NCBI GenBank assembly: GCA_900175165.2
Contig: FWWN02000686.1
Span: forward strand, 1,722 to 39,939
Direction of reading: 5' to 3'
Source of the DNA: Rhizomucor pusillus
Lineage: Eukaryota > Mucoromycota > Mucoromycetes > Mucorales > Lichtheimiaceae
Length of the DNA stretch: 38,218 bases
Position 1 is the first letter of the stretch. Each line of letters opens with the position of its first letter. Positions 1 to 10,133 of the stretch are shown piece after piece. Position numbers and translations under genes: made by a program. The notes below the pieces were generated by a model that saw only the letters and a list, made by a program, of their open reading frames with translations, was not told the DNA's origin and made no database searches.

Positions 1-1881
1 ATTAAGTATGATGGTCTCCGTAATGCAATAAGGTCGTTTGGTTGAATTTGGTCGAATACTTTAATTGTAAAAATTGTAAGCATTTGCATATCATCATTCT
101 CATTTGCTGTAATCAGATGGTATAGGATTTTCTAAACTTTCAGGATTTTAAAACATCTTTGTCACCTTTTTTTGTATTGTTATTTTAATATCATTGTGAC
201 TGATAAATTGTCACGTATTTCTTTGATAAAAGGTATCAGGAGACCATACAGTCAAACAATGCCGTCATCAAAATGAATTAAATGCGAATAAATATTATAT
301 CGACTGGAATATGATGAAGCAAAAGATCCTCTGTTGCGTTGCCGATCTGACATATTCTCGTGATGTTTTGTTATAAAATGAATCGATAACTGTGCAATTT
401 TACTTTGTGGATTAATGCACCAACAATTTTTGAAAAAGGTGTAGCTTACCACCCCATCTAAAGCTTCTGGACAGCTCCCTCACTGTCCTCTGGTTAATGC
501 TTGTGGTCTGGAGTTTGTATCGCCATTAGTTTCCATGTACAGATGCAGCACACGTCAGATTTGTGTGGCACCGACGACATCTTGATTAAAAACCTTCAAA
601 TTATGGGATGCCATAGAGTTAATACCAGTCGTTTCAAGCTAGATATAAGCACTTACTGCAGTGCCTCCTTGATGGTTCTGACAAACCTTCGAAGCATATA
701 CCTCTTAACCTTTAGAAATTATGAGTATAAATCATGAGAAAAATGATAGTTTTTCGTAAAACTTTAGATGACCAACCTCTTGGTATAAATCTTGCATCCG
801 GGCATTCGCTGGCTGGATGGAACAGCTCGTCCTCTTCGTTCTTACAAGCCAACCTCTTGCACCCTCTTCCACCATTTGAAGTTAAGGATCGGAACAGGGC
901 TTTTCTATTGTTATCATGCATCAATTAGTTGAAACATTGCATAAAGCAATTGAGAAACATGTAAGACACTTGTGTTCAAATTGCAAAGCACTCATGTCAA
1001 GGTACTGCGTTAACTCGTCGTCATCGGTAGTGCAAGTGATACTTGTCCTGTACTCATTAACAAACACAACTAGCGCACGTCTAGCGAGATTCTTTGCAAA
1101 GCCCTAAAGAGCACTTTGTTTATGCATGAACGTAGTGACTTATTGACGGTATATCACGTACCCAGTGCGGAAGAGGAGTGAAGGACTTCATGTGTCCGAG
1201 GTTTGCATCTCCCAACGCTACACTGCATGGCCGGTTATCCGCTTCCCAGTCGTTCTCGGTTGCAGCGATTCTTCTTTCTTGTCTTCGTGCAAGGTTTCTC
1301 TCTCGATTCGTTGTTTTATGAATGAATTTGGTACTTGACCGCTTAAAACAATCGGTTTCAAATACAGGGATCAATGTCCAGATAACCCGACTGTAGATCC
1401 ATAACCTACCACCAGGCGCGTTTGGATTAGGAGGACAGAATGGCAATATCTTCAGCAGCGTTCAACAGCAGGACACGCTTTCATCACTGAAATCTTTTGT
1501 CCCTCCTCCTGAAGGGAACACAAAGCGCAACTCTTTGGATTCCCCGTAATTCCTACTGCTTTAACGTAAAGTGCAAAGAGTATCCAAAAACTGCGTTATA
1601 TAAGACGTTAAATTGCATTGCATGGATTGAAAAACTGTGTTCCTGAGATCATGACCATGCAGAAACGCTAGTGCCAGGAAAGTCAACCTAGTTTTATATC
1701 AATTGACCTTTACGAATAAAGTCTTGTATTCCTTAAAAGACCAAAAATGTTTCTGCAATGTAAGGATGTCCTGAACTTATTCCATTGCACTGTTGAGGGA
1801 TAAAGATATAGAATTACACAGCAAATAATGCAGCATGAGTTCTGAAAACGTCAAGTGACACCGACGTTGCTTTGTTTCACA
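1..1881. other. intergenic, no gene recognised
   Basis: I find no open frame here that resembles a known family and no phase-consistent exon chain. The longest frames (about 108 codons on the minus strand, 1120-1446) are rich in Arg, Ser and Pro with no motif I can name, and look like chance frames. No tRNA-like or rRNA-like segment was seen. The right part must hold the promoter of the TBC gene that starts at 1882. Confidence 0.5.
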
Positions 1882-3561
1882 ATGACTAGACGGCACAAGG
1901 CCCGAAGCAATCGTCATGTACCTAGAAAATCAGCACTTGACAACGAACACTTTAAAAAGATATGGAAGATAAACGAAGCATTGCGATTGAACGATCTCGC
2001 ATGGTTGAGACGGATCGCTCGCGAACCTGGAGGGTTTGGAAGTAACCGCATGCGGCAAAGAGTATGGTAATGTCGTAATAGTTCGCTGGTCCAGGAAATA
2101 CATTGACTAGATGAGTTTGTTTAAGGCCGGTACTGCTGCGTTGCGATCTTGAGAAAGGTGACTATATAAGAATTACATGGAATGCGTGTTTCGAGTTTCC
2201 AGTAACATCCAACGTTTGCGGCAGAACGCGAGCATGCAAAGGAAGCCGCAGACACGCACCCGGATGAAAATCAGGTGAAATTAGATATAGTTCGTGCATT
2301 CAATGTATACCCCCAAGGTATGTACTTATTCTATATCGATTTGTGATGGATCTGCTAACGCGGACATATGTATATATAGGCATCAGCGCAGAACGTAAAA
2401 AGAGACTACAGTCAGAGCTGGACTCTGTCATTAGACATGTTTTGCGATCTTACCCATCTTTACATTATTATCAAGTAAGTCCAGCGATTTACACGCTAAG
2501 AATCTGAATAGGCTGATATGGATCCAGGGCTTCCATGATATTTGTTCTGTTTTCTTGCTGATCTTTGGCGCTCAAGATGCACGCTTGCTTCTGAAACATG
2601 TAGCACTCTTTTTTATGAGATATCCTTTTTTCGTCTTGTGTATCGTTGACGCCATATAATATTTACAGCAAATCCTTAACCCTGCTGTCCCACGGATGCG
2701 ATGTTAGATTCTATGGACTCAATTTTGCAGCAACTTACCATGATCTTTGCTATCTTCAAAGAGCAGGATTATGAACTTTACGAATACATAACAGAGTAAG
2801 TGGTATGCAACGTGTCTGCCTGGGAGATCAATCATCCTAACACACGACTTTAAAGAGCGGGTGTGCTGCCATATTATAGTCTTAGCTGGGTAATTGCATG
2901 GTTCAGTCACGACCTTAATGACCTTGGCAAGATAGCCAGGATATTCGATGTGTTTCTTTCATCCACACCGTTGATGCCGATATACTTGTCTGCAGCGCTG
3001 GTTCTAGCACGAAGAGACCAGGTGCTTACTCAATCTCACGATATGAGTGCAATTCATACATTTCTCTCCAAAGTGCCGCAAAAGTTGGAAATCGAGGCGC
3101 TCATCGTCAAGGCCACCGAGCTCGAAAAGAGGTTCCCTCCTTTGGAACTACAGCGATTGAGCGGTGTAGCGCTGGATGAAGTCTCAGTTGTCAATACATA
3201 CGACGACCTGTGGATCCATTCAGAGGATCTGGAAGCTTCAAAGGAAGCAGCACACGAGATCGCAGGCATACCATCAAAAGACCGAAAACCCATCCTGATC
3301 GCTTCCAAACCAGCACCGAAACTGCAAAATGTACTCCAAAGATTACGGGAAACGTATCGCAAAGATGCTACAATGTGGACGTTGTTGGTACTCGGTGCAG
3401 GAATGGGCATGATAGCCATGTTGCTCTCGAATAATGATTTAGTGAGGTGAGGGTCTTTACAAATGCATACACTACCTATTTAAAGCAACATGTGTATATA
3501 TATGTTTGTGTGTACCTAACCGCTATGCTTCTAAACTCTTAGGGAATGGCTATTGATGTAG
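1882..3561 (+). CDS. TBC1D20: TBC1D20/Gyp8-type Rab GTPase-activating protein
   Basis: Predicted 402 residues, against about 403 for human TBC1D20. Exons: 1882-2066, 2126-2157, 2225-2317, 2380-2474, 2528-2619, 2694-2795, 2856-3446, 3543-3561; all phases close. The family stimulates GTP hydrolysis by Rab1/Ypt1-class GTPases at the ER and early secretory pathway. The TBC domain covers about residues 35-290. The N-terminal GG..S..R..VWP block precedes the arginine finger in LDIVR (Arg96), and the glutamine finger is YYQG (Gln135). The block LSWVIAWFSHDL follows, then a PLMPIYL..A..L segment. A C-terminal hydrophobic stretch at about 372-392 is the tail anchor typical of TBC1D20. The start is the first ATG in frame with the conserved N-terminus. 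The intron between exons 5 and 6 is of AT-AC type (separate entry); the others are GT-AG. Family assignment is firm; the Rab substrate is inferred from the family. Confidence 0.92.
2620..2693 (+). other. U12-type AT-AC intron in the TBC gene
   Basis: A 74-nt intron begins ATATCCTTTTTT, matching the minor-spliceosome 5' site ATATCCTT. It contains TCCTTAAC at 2673-2680, matching the U12 branch-site consensus TTCCTTRAC, and ends CCCAC, with the branch adenosine about 14 nt before the 3' end. Removing exactly this segment joins ATG AG to G GAT GCG ATG. That gives MRDAML, where TBC1D20 relatives have LRDFM. No GT..AG choice that I tried restores the frame on both sides. Confidence 0.9.
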
Positions 3562-5054
3562 TAAAAGCAAATTCGAATTCAATGAACGTAGATTAGATTT
3601 TTTGTCAGTGCTGTGCGTAATCTGTTATCATGTTGATAACTGACGCTGACGATAAGCTGCCAGCTTATTTCTTTCATGTCGTATTATGACGTCCTTGTCC
3701 CAACTTTGGAAATATTTACAATTGTAGGACTTGACCTATAGATCTACGCTTGAATGAAAACATAAAATAGCGTATGCTCCAAAACAATTAGTCTATACAT
3801 CTTTGCACTCCTTTCAGAGCTGTGCTATTATCCGAGCAGAATAAACGGGAGGTTGAAGTGACAGCATATTAAAAAGACAGTCAAATCCAATAACAGATTT
3901 GGCTACATATGGTATACGTTGGTCACTAAGATGACTTGTTACAGGCATATGGAATTAAGTAGCACAGTTCTAGCAGTTATGCATACATTAAGAGCTGGAA
4001 TCACATGAGCTGGAAAAGGGAGCAAGTGAAAGAGAAATGCCACTTGCATTCTACTTCCCGCTAAAAGCTTCATCCATGTTGCCCAGACGAGATCTTGGCA
4101 CCTTTTGCACGAACAGTCATAGCATCATTGACATCGGCGACTCAGTGTGTAAGGATATCTGGATGACCTATCTTCATGTAAATACCAAAACGCAAAGGAG
4201 CGTACTTTGGGCGTGAGAAGACGACCCCTCGGTAGAGCCAACGTGTTGTCGCTGCTGCTTCCCACGTTTCAGTCGTCATATTACCACCATGATTACCAAT
4301 GCAAGGAGTACTGTATTTATCCCAAAGTATATTTCTTGTAGTATGTTATACGTAGTTTTATTGAGAAAATGAGTTCAATAAGAGTATCCTTGTTATTTTC
4401 TTCCTAGGGCAACATAATGGATATTCCATCAGGTAGAAAGGGAAGCTCTCATGACTTGCGTGGGTCTTCCCTTGAAACAATTAGCGTCCCAAAAAAGAGA
4501 TGGATTCTGGCTGACCAGAAGAGAGTGACTGACCCATTATAGAAATTCACATGGTTTGGGCAAGGCTTTGCCAGTAAGAATTGAAGTGAAGTATAACAGA
4601 TCTAGAAAAACAAACATGCACCTTGCAGGTTGCGAGACGGAGCAATAATGAGACAGTTTCTAGAACCTCAATTTGGTCCTTAAACCAGAATAAGCTCTTG
4701 TTGGTCGTGGTTTGGAGCAATTTCACAAAGGGGAGAAGGGGGAACCTGCAAGCTTTTTTCTTACGAATCCAACAGTCCACGTCCGTCCGCTTCTGTGATA
4801 CGACACTTCCTACCGCGCGGTTTGTACAACGTTCTTTGTTGTCGTTCCATCGACAAAGGTATGAAATATCGAGTCGCACAAGTCCATCACAGTATTATTT
4901 TTTCGGTTGCAGCACAAGTTTGACACATTCTGCGTCTCCTTCCTTCCTCCTCCTCCACCTCTCCTTCTCTCGCGATCTCAGGAGTCAAGCCGAATGGGCT
5001 TTCACCAGGCCTAAAAGCAACGACTTTTTTCTCGATTCACGCAACAACTATACC
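3562..5054. other. intergenic, promoter region of the methyltransferase gene
   Basis: No convincing gene. A 45-codon minus-strand frame lies at 4142-4279 (see findings). From about 4623 the methyltransferase frame stays open upstream of its ATG, but the extra residues are low-complexity and unlike the family. I therefore read this as 5' leader. The last 150 bases before 5055 are rich in CT (about 4930-4980), as in many fungal core promoters. Confidence 0.45.
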
Positions 5055-6445
5055 ATGGGTAACAAAGTCTCTGCCGCATACAAACGGCACTCAGACGCAA
5101 AGTCTGGACACAAGAAAAAGCCGGTCTCGCCTGTACCGTCTCACCCGAGTTCTTTAACGAGCCAAGAATCAAACAGCAACGCTTCTGACATTATACGACA
5201 TGGCCGCAAGTTCCACAACTTTTCTGAATCCACGTATTGGTTGCCAAACGACGAGGAGGAAATGGACCGGCTCGTTGGCGTAAGTTGCGTGCCACAGAGC
5301 AGTCAATAGTATCCTGCTCACAATAAGACTGTTCTCTTAGCAACACTTTGCATTGAAAGAGTTATTTGGAGGGTATGCACCAACAATAAGATAGTGGCTC
5401 TATTTTTATATTCAGACACACCCAAATTTTTAAATTGAATGCAGGAATATTCTAAAGGAAGCTCACGACTATATGAAATTCGACAAGCCAGTGCGAATCC
5501 TGGATATAGGCTGCGGCCCTGGCACATGGATCATGGTAATGTTGCCACTTTGCTCGCGAAGACTTGAGAGCGACGAGATAAACTCACATAAAAAGGTCGT
5601 TAGGATGTGGCTACCGAATTCCCAGACTGCGAGTTTGTCGGGATTGATATGTGCCCTGTGTTTCCGACAAATATCCGCCCCCCTAACGTCACATTCCAGC
5701 ACGGCAACGTTCTTGAAGGACTTCCTTTTGAAGACGAGTCATTCGATTTCATCAACTTGAGATTCTTCATGCTGGCGCTGAAGCGAGATCAATGGGCCAT
5801 CGTCATGAAAGAGATATATCGTCTCTTGAAACCAGGAGGTTGCCTCCAATCACTGGAAAGCGGAATGATGGTATATATTTTTGCTGCTGCATCTGCAGGA
5901 AAAAGGTTAATAGGATTTTATTTATGCTCATGAATCTTATCTTTACCAGGATCGGGGCAACGAGTTCGTATTATGGGTGGGAGAAGTTTGTAAGTTCTTA
6001 TTCTTTTCTCTCTTTCTCGCTAGCTAAATCTTTTTTTTAAATTCACATGTGATCCTACTACAGTTAAGAACGTAATGCAAGATCGTGGACAGGAGCCGTA
6101 CATTGCATTCAAGCTAGCGAACATAATGAGAGAAGCAAAGTTTGAGATTATCAAGGTTGATCAACGAGATACTTATCTAGGTAACAACAGATTCAATGAG
6201 TATAACTTACGGAACTTGTTAGCTAACTATTCTCGTTCAACAACACAGGTCAAAAAGATCCTTTAAATCGAGAATTCCTGTGGGATATTTGCAATATCGT
6301 TAAGAGCGTACAGCCGTTCCTGGCAGGTCCACTCGGCGTCGCTCCTGAAAATTATCCAAAGTTCTTGCAGAAATTTTGCATTGAATTGCAAAAGAATCCT
6401 CAAGGTCAATGGATGATTGTCATGACTCTTGCTCGCAAACCTTAA
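5055..6445 (+). CDS. class I SAM-dependent methyltransferase, N-myristoylation-type start
   Basis: Predicted 322 residues. Exons: 5055-5279, 5341-5372, 5445-5535, 5604-5870, 5950-5989, 6064-6180, 6249-6445; all GT-AG and in phase. SAM-binding motif I is VRILDIGCGPGTW (residues 102-114), split from its acidic partner FVGIDM by an intron after WIM. Then come GNVLEGLPFEDESFDF, a motif II/III region, and LLKPGG, the usual post-III loop of class I methyltransferases. The protein starts MGNKVS, which fits the Gly2/Ser6 N-myristoylation pattern, followed by about 50 residues rich in Ser, Lys and His that look disordered. The C-terminal half (PLGVAPENYP) resembles a family of uncharacterised methyltransferases common in Mucoromycota. 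The substrate cannot be told from sequence. The start ATG was chosen because it gives the MGxxxS motif and directly precedes the conserved part. Confidence 0.85.
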
Positions 6446-6549
6446 AAAGTTTTTCTACATGTAATGTATTTAATCCCCCTAGTACAATATACTTTCATTG
6501 CATCTGGCAATAATACGATGGAATAGAATGATTTACATTTGAATACAGC

Positions 6550-7650
6550 CTACGCTCTTTATTTCAACATCTGTTAAGCAACAGTATTGTTGTTTTGTCA
6601 GTTGCCTTGCTTTCAACATGGTACAAATATCGGTAGACACTACGGTTTGCATTGCATAAAGTGCTCTCATGGGCATAAAATTATCAGAATAGACGAGCAT
6701 GATGGCATCGGAGCCTGTCTGATCTTTCATCCTTATCATTCTGGGGGAGATTTTCGTCAAACCCGACCAGTCGTAAAACTTGGAAATAACAACCAGGTCA
6801 CGGAGGCGTCTTCAAAGAGATCGGCACTTTGGACACATTTCCAAATCATGAAGTTGTCTATAAACATGTGCGTCCAGCAGTTTCGAAAAACGACCCCGTC
6901 GCTGCAGCTACTTCAGAAGTTTTTGCTGGGTATTTGCTACGTGTTGGCGATGGCAAAAAGCAACCCATTCCAGGAACCATCGACTGGATAACGTTACAAA
7001 TCCATCGGTGCCGCCTATTTGAGTCTCTAGACGACATAATCTTTTCGGCTTTTCCCTCTTTGCGTTACGTACAGACCCAACTTCTTCGTGAATTTCGTGA
7101 GGCGAGTCAGCCATTTTCACCCTCTGAACAAAAATGTGGTGGAGACCAACTAAAGAGCTACCGGGCCAGGAGCATATTATTCTATTCACGGACGAAATCC
7201 TCTCTGGAGAGATCAGGAGACTTACCCTGTCAAACATCTTAATTAATTATCCTTATCAAACATGTCTCCTCACCGACTGCGGCTTAAACCGAACCAACCG
7301 ATCATGACCATCGTCAGCCTATCTCCTGAAGAAGGTCTGTGCAATAGTTTGATTGAGGCAGAAATCATCACAGACTCTTTACAGTTCCGATTCTCCCGCA
7401 ATGACCATAAATATGAGTCAGGGCCAAGCCTTAGATCGCGTTGCTATCTACTTGCTTACCTAAGCCTGTTTTTAGTCATGATCAACTTTACGTTGCACTA
7501 TCCAGGGCCACTTCACCTCAAAATATCACTATCTTTTTCCCCCTGCTCATCGTCAGAACAATGCAGATGATACCATGGATGCAGGTCTCCGTGCTACGGT
7601 CGCCAATCCACAAACTACCTCGCCCATTCCTTATGCTACCCGCAATGTAG
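6550..7650 (+). pseudogene. Helitron PIF1-like helicase remnant
   Basis: Pieces of a Helitron-type PIF1 helicase appear in order but in different frames. They are a DE.D segment near 6690, GGDFRQTRPVV near 6745-6775 and QVTEASSKRSALWTHF after it. A block like the family's GLCNGTR segment lies near 7260-7380 (LRLKPNQPIM...GLCNS), and QLYVALSRATSPQNITI near 7480-7545. The last is the usual C-terminal motif of these helicases. Several stop codons and frame changes separate the blocks, so no product is expected. The Rep/HUH portion and the element ends were not found. It sits directly downstream of the methyltransferase gene. Confidence 0.8.
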
Positions 7651-8034
7651 AATTCAAAGAAATATTGTTGTAAGATAAGTTTGCTCGCGATTTCCGGAAA
7701 TTATCATCTCCAACGGATCGCTTCACTAAGCGATATAGTGCTTCCGTAATTTTTCTTGAAGCGAGTTGCAAGTATGCTTATTCCCAGTCTACTATTATAG
7801 TGGACCCCCGATAATCTCAAGGCCTCGGTTACAGGATTTTGCTTGTAAATAGCGAGACTTGAAGTTGACGGGAGAAGTCTTACTAGGACCTATTGCTTCT
7901 TACTCGGAATCTACTGTTAAGTATTAGAAGACGGTTTACGGATTTGTTTCAAAGCAGCAAAAAGCTATATTTTAGGTATAATATTCTCTCAAACATCGAT
8001 TCATGCAATTTTATTCTACAGACTCGGATCAGTC
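7651..8034. other. intergenic, 5' flank of CSN3
   Basis: No gene seen. The stretch GTGGACCCCCGATAATC near 7800 recalls terminal repeats of pogo/Tc1-type elements, but no partner end was found. A pyrimidine tract ending ATTCTACAG at 8020 could be the acceptor of a 5' UTR intron of the downstream gene. Confidence 0.35.
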
Positions 8035-8100
8035 ATGAGCTTCAGCGAAGCAGAGCATGAAGCGCTTGTCAAGAAAATGCGGGCGGGGAATTCGGCTTGA
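8035..8100 (+). promoter_or_regulatory. possible uORF upstream of CSN3
   Basis: A 21-codon frame starts MSFSEAEHEAL and stops 44 nt before the CSN3 ATG, in a different frame. It follows a good splice acceptor at 8020, so it may lie in a spliced leader. It could instead be the last exon of an unseen upstream gene. Confidence 0.3.
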
Positions 8101-8144
8101 ACACGTCTTTGCAGCTCAGTCTCTGCGTGTGTGTGCCCCCTACC

Positions 8145-10074
8145 ATGAGCGAGTCCATCTCTTCGTCTAAACGATCCAGCGGCGCAGCTTTGACAGAATT
8201 TGGGTCGACTGACGAGCTTGTAAGCTACATTACGAGCACGAACGCCTTGGACACTACTCTGTCAAAGAGACTCGCCGTGCAACCCAACAGTCTTTTCCAG
8301 TCATACACTTCAGAAGGTCTAGATCCACTGACAATTCTCGATCCTCAACAACACAGTTTGGGATATCTGTATTTCCTGCAAGTAGACTCAACTCTGTTTC
8401 AATGGATTATATTCGTATTTTTGATATAGTTCTTACCACTCGTTATAGCTCTGCACGCTGTCTTGCAGTACGCGACCCATCTGCCTGCCAGTTTCATGCG
8501 CAAACTTTCACGCATTTTCTTTCGGTATGCGATATAAATCAACTGCTAAAGTACCCGAATCGATGTAAGGCATAACATTGCGATCCTTTTCCTCCATGTT
8601 CAAATCATCTTATACATCGATTTCAGTGCATCTTATTCCCAGAGCACTGGAACATTTAAGCAAAGTGCTCAGAAACGTACGTCATACTAAATTGTTTTAA
8701 AGAAGCATTTTATCTGATATTTTTACAGGCTCTTTTACCTATTCGTCCTCTTAATATTGCGATATCACGTTTTTCAAATGAGACTCACGTCTTCACCGCA
8801 ATGCATGCTCCTCTTATCAAATCGTGTCTTTTGGCAAAGCACTACCGGGCCGCGTTGCATATACTCAATAGCGACATTGAAACAATAGAACCGGATGTAA
8901 GAATTTTTTGGCAATCTAGCTGGTGCAAAGTCCACTGATGATATCGCATTTTGTTATAGCGCTATGGCTTCTCAATACAAGATATCCTTGCTTATTACTA
9001 CTACGGTGCCATGATATATATCGGCAATAAGTACTACGAAAGAGCCATTGAATTCCTCACTCTGGTACATTATATGGCAAGAATCTTTCGAGTGTATATG
9101 AACAACCTATCTTACATGCTACTTAGACGATCTCTGCTCCATCTCAAGCTATAAGCATGATCCAGCTTGAGGCATATAAAAAGTACATTCTCGTGTGCAT
9201 AATCCAGGACGGCAAAGTAAGCAGGATCTTGTTATCTGCAGATGCGACGGACATTAACGTTGGTCGAATAGTTGCGTAGTCTACCGAAATATACCTCCTC
9301 TTTGATCGAAAAAGGCCTAAAAATGAAATTTCCTGCATATTTTGATATTGCCGAAGCATCAGAGAAAGGATTCGGAGAGTTCAAAGCAGTAATCGACAAG
9401 TACTCGGAAAACTTGGAATCTGTAAACTATCCATACGTTGTGCTGCTGCTAGCTCTTTGCTAACAATCGTACTGTAGGACAGCAACATGGGCTTGGCCAA
9501 ACAATGTGTACAGGCCCTGCTGAGACAAAAGATTAAACTATTGGCAAACGTATACAGTACCGTCAGTCTTGCAGAAATTGCTGAAATGTTCGCAGAGCAT
9601 CGTCTGTCAGAATCTGATATTGAGTCTATGCTGTTGGATATGGTACGAACATCATGCAGATTCAATTGGATTGTGTCACTAATGTCAAGTCTGCAGATTG
9701 GAAAAGATCAGGTCAAAGCGGAAATATCAAATGTGTCCGACGAACAAGGACACTTGGTCAAGATGATAAACTTTGCCGAGAGCGATATAGATGAAACTAG
9801 TGATACAGTGCAAATGCTGGAGAGACGTATCACAGATGCATCCGCGATGGGCAAAAAGCTTGCTGTAATGGATAAGTTGGAGGCATTAAATCCAGAGTTC
9901 CAAAGCAAGGTGAGGGAGTTGACAGTATATACGGTAAAAGGCGTGCTATTATTTATAAGGATTCTACATCTACAGTATATGATGCTCAGTTCGCACGGCG
10001 GACAACTGGGAATGCTGGCGTATGAAGAAGATATCGACTTTCCATCGAGTGAGGATTCCAAAGCTTTTGCGTGA
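8145..10074 (+). CDS. CSN3: COP9 signalosome complex subunit 3
   Basis: Predicted 462 residues (human CSN3 is 423). Exons: 8145-8377, 8449-8564, 8627-8676, 8729-8896, 8960-9064, 9127-9216, 9272-9421, 9478-9642, 9697-9909, 9976-10074. The COP9 signalosome removes NEDD8 from cullins and so tunes cullin-RING ubiquitin ligases; CSN3 is one of its PCI-domain scaffold subunits. CSN3-specific blocks are visible in order: DPQQHSLG, KSCLLAKHYRAAL, ILAYYYYGAMIY, LEAYKKYILV, LPKYTSSLIEKG, SNMGLAKQCVQALLR. The PCI region spans about residues 230-370. The C-terminus is acidic. Intron 1 has a GC donor (separate entry). Introns 8 (54 nt) and 9 (66 nt) are multiples of three without in-frame stops; I removed them because their ends are good splice sites and the retained peptides match no relative. 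The gene ends 59 nt from the stop of the convergent stress-protein gene. Confidence 0.92.
8378..8448 (+). other. GC-AG intron 1 of CSN3
   Basis: The donor is GCAAGT and the acceptor TTATAG. Only this donor gives phase 2, which is needed to enter the frame of exon 2 that aligns with human CSN3 up to FLSVC. The GT two bases further on (CAA then GTAGAC) gives phase 0 and the wrong frame. Confidence 0.75.
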
Positions 10075-10133
10075 TTCATTTTTTTGTGCTTAATTCGTCT
10101 ACTGCAAGCTCGCCTTTCTTTATGCCTTTGAAG

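Noticed and set aside
1120..1446. 108-codon minus-strand ORF
   Set aside because: Composition is chance-like, with no motif, no plausible splice partners and no recognised relatives.
4151..4158. Second ATATCCTT (U12 donor-like) on the minus strand
   Set aside because: An 8-mer is expected about once by chance in this window on both strands. No TCCTTAAC branch site or family-supported exon lies near it.
4623..5054. Upstream in-frame extension of the methyltransferase by about 144 residues
   Set aside because: The residues are low-complexity, lie in a pyrimidine-rich leader and would bury the MGNKVS start. The ATG at 5055 fits the family better.
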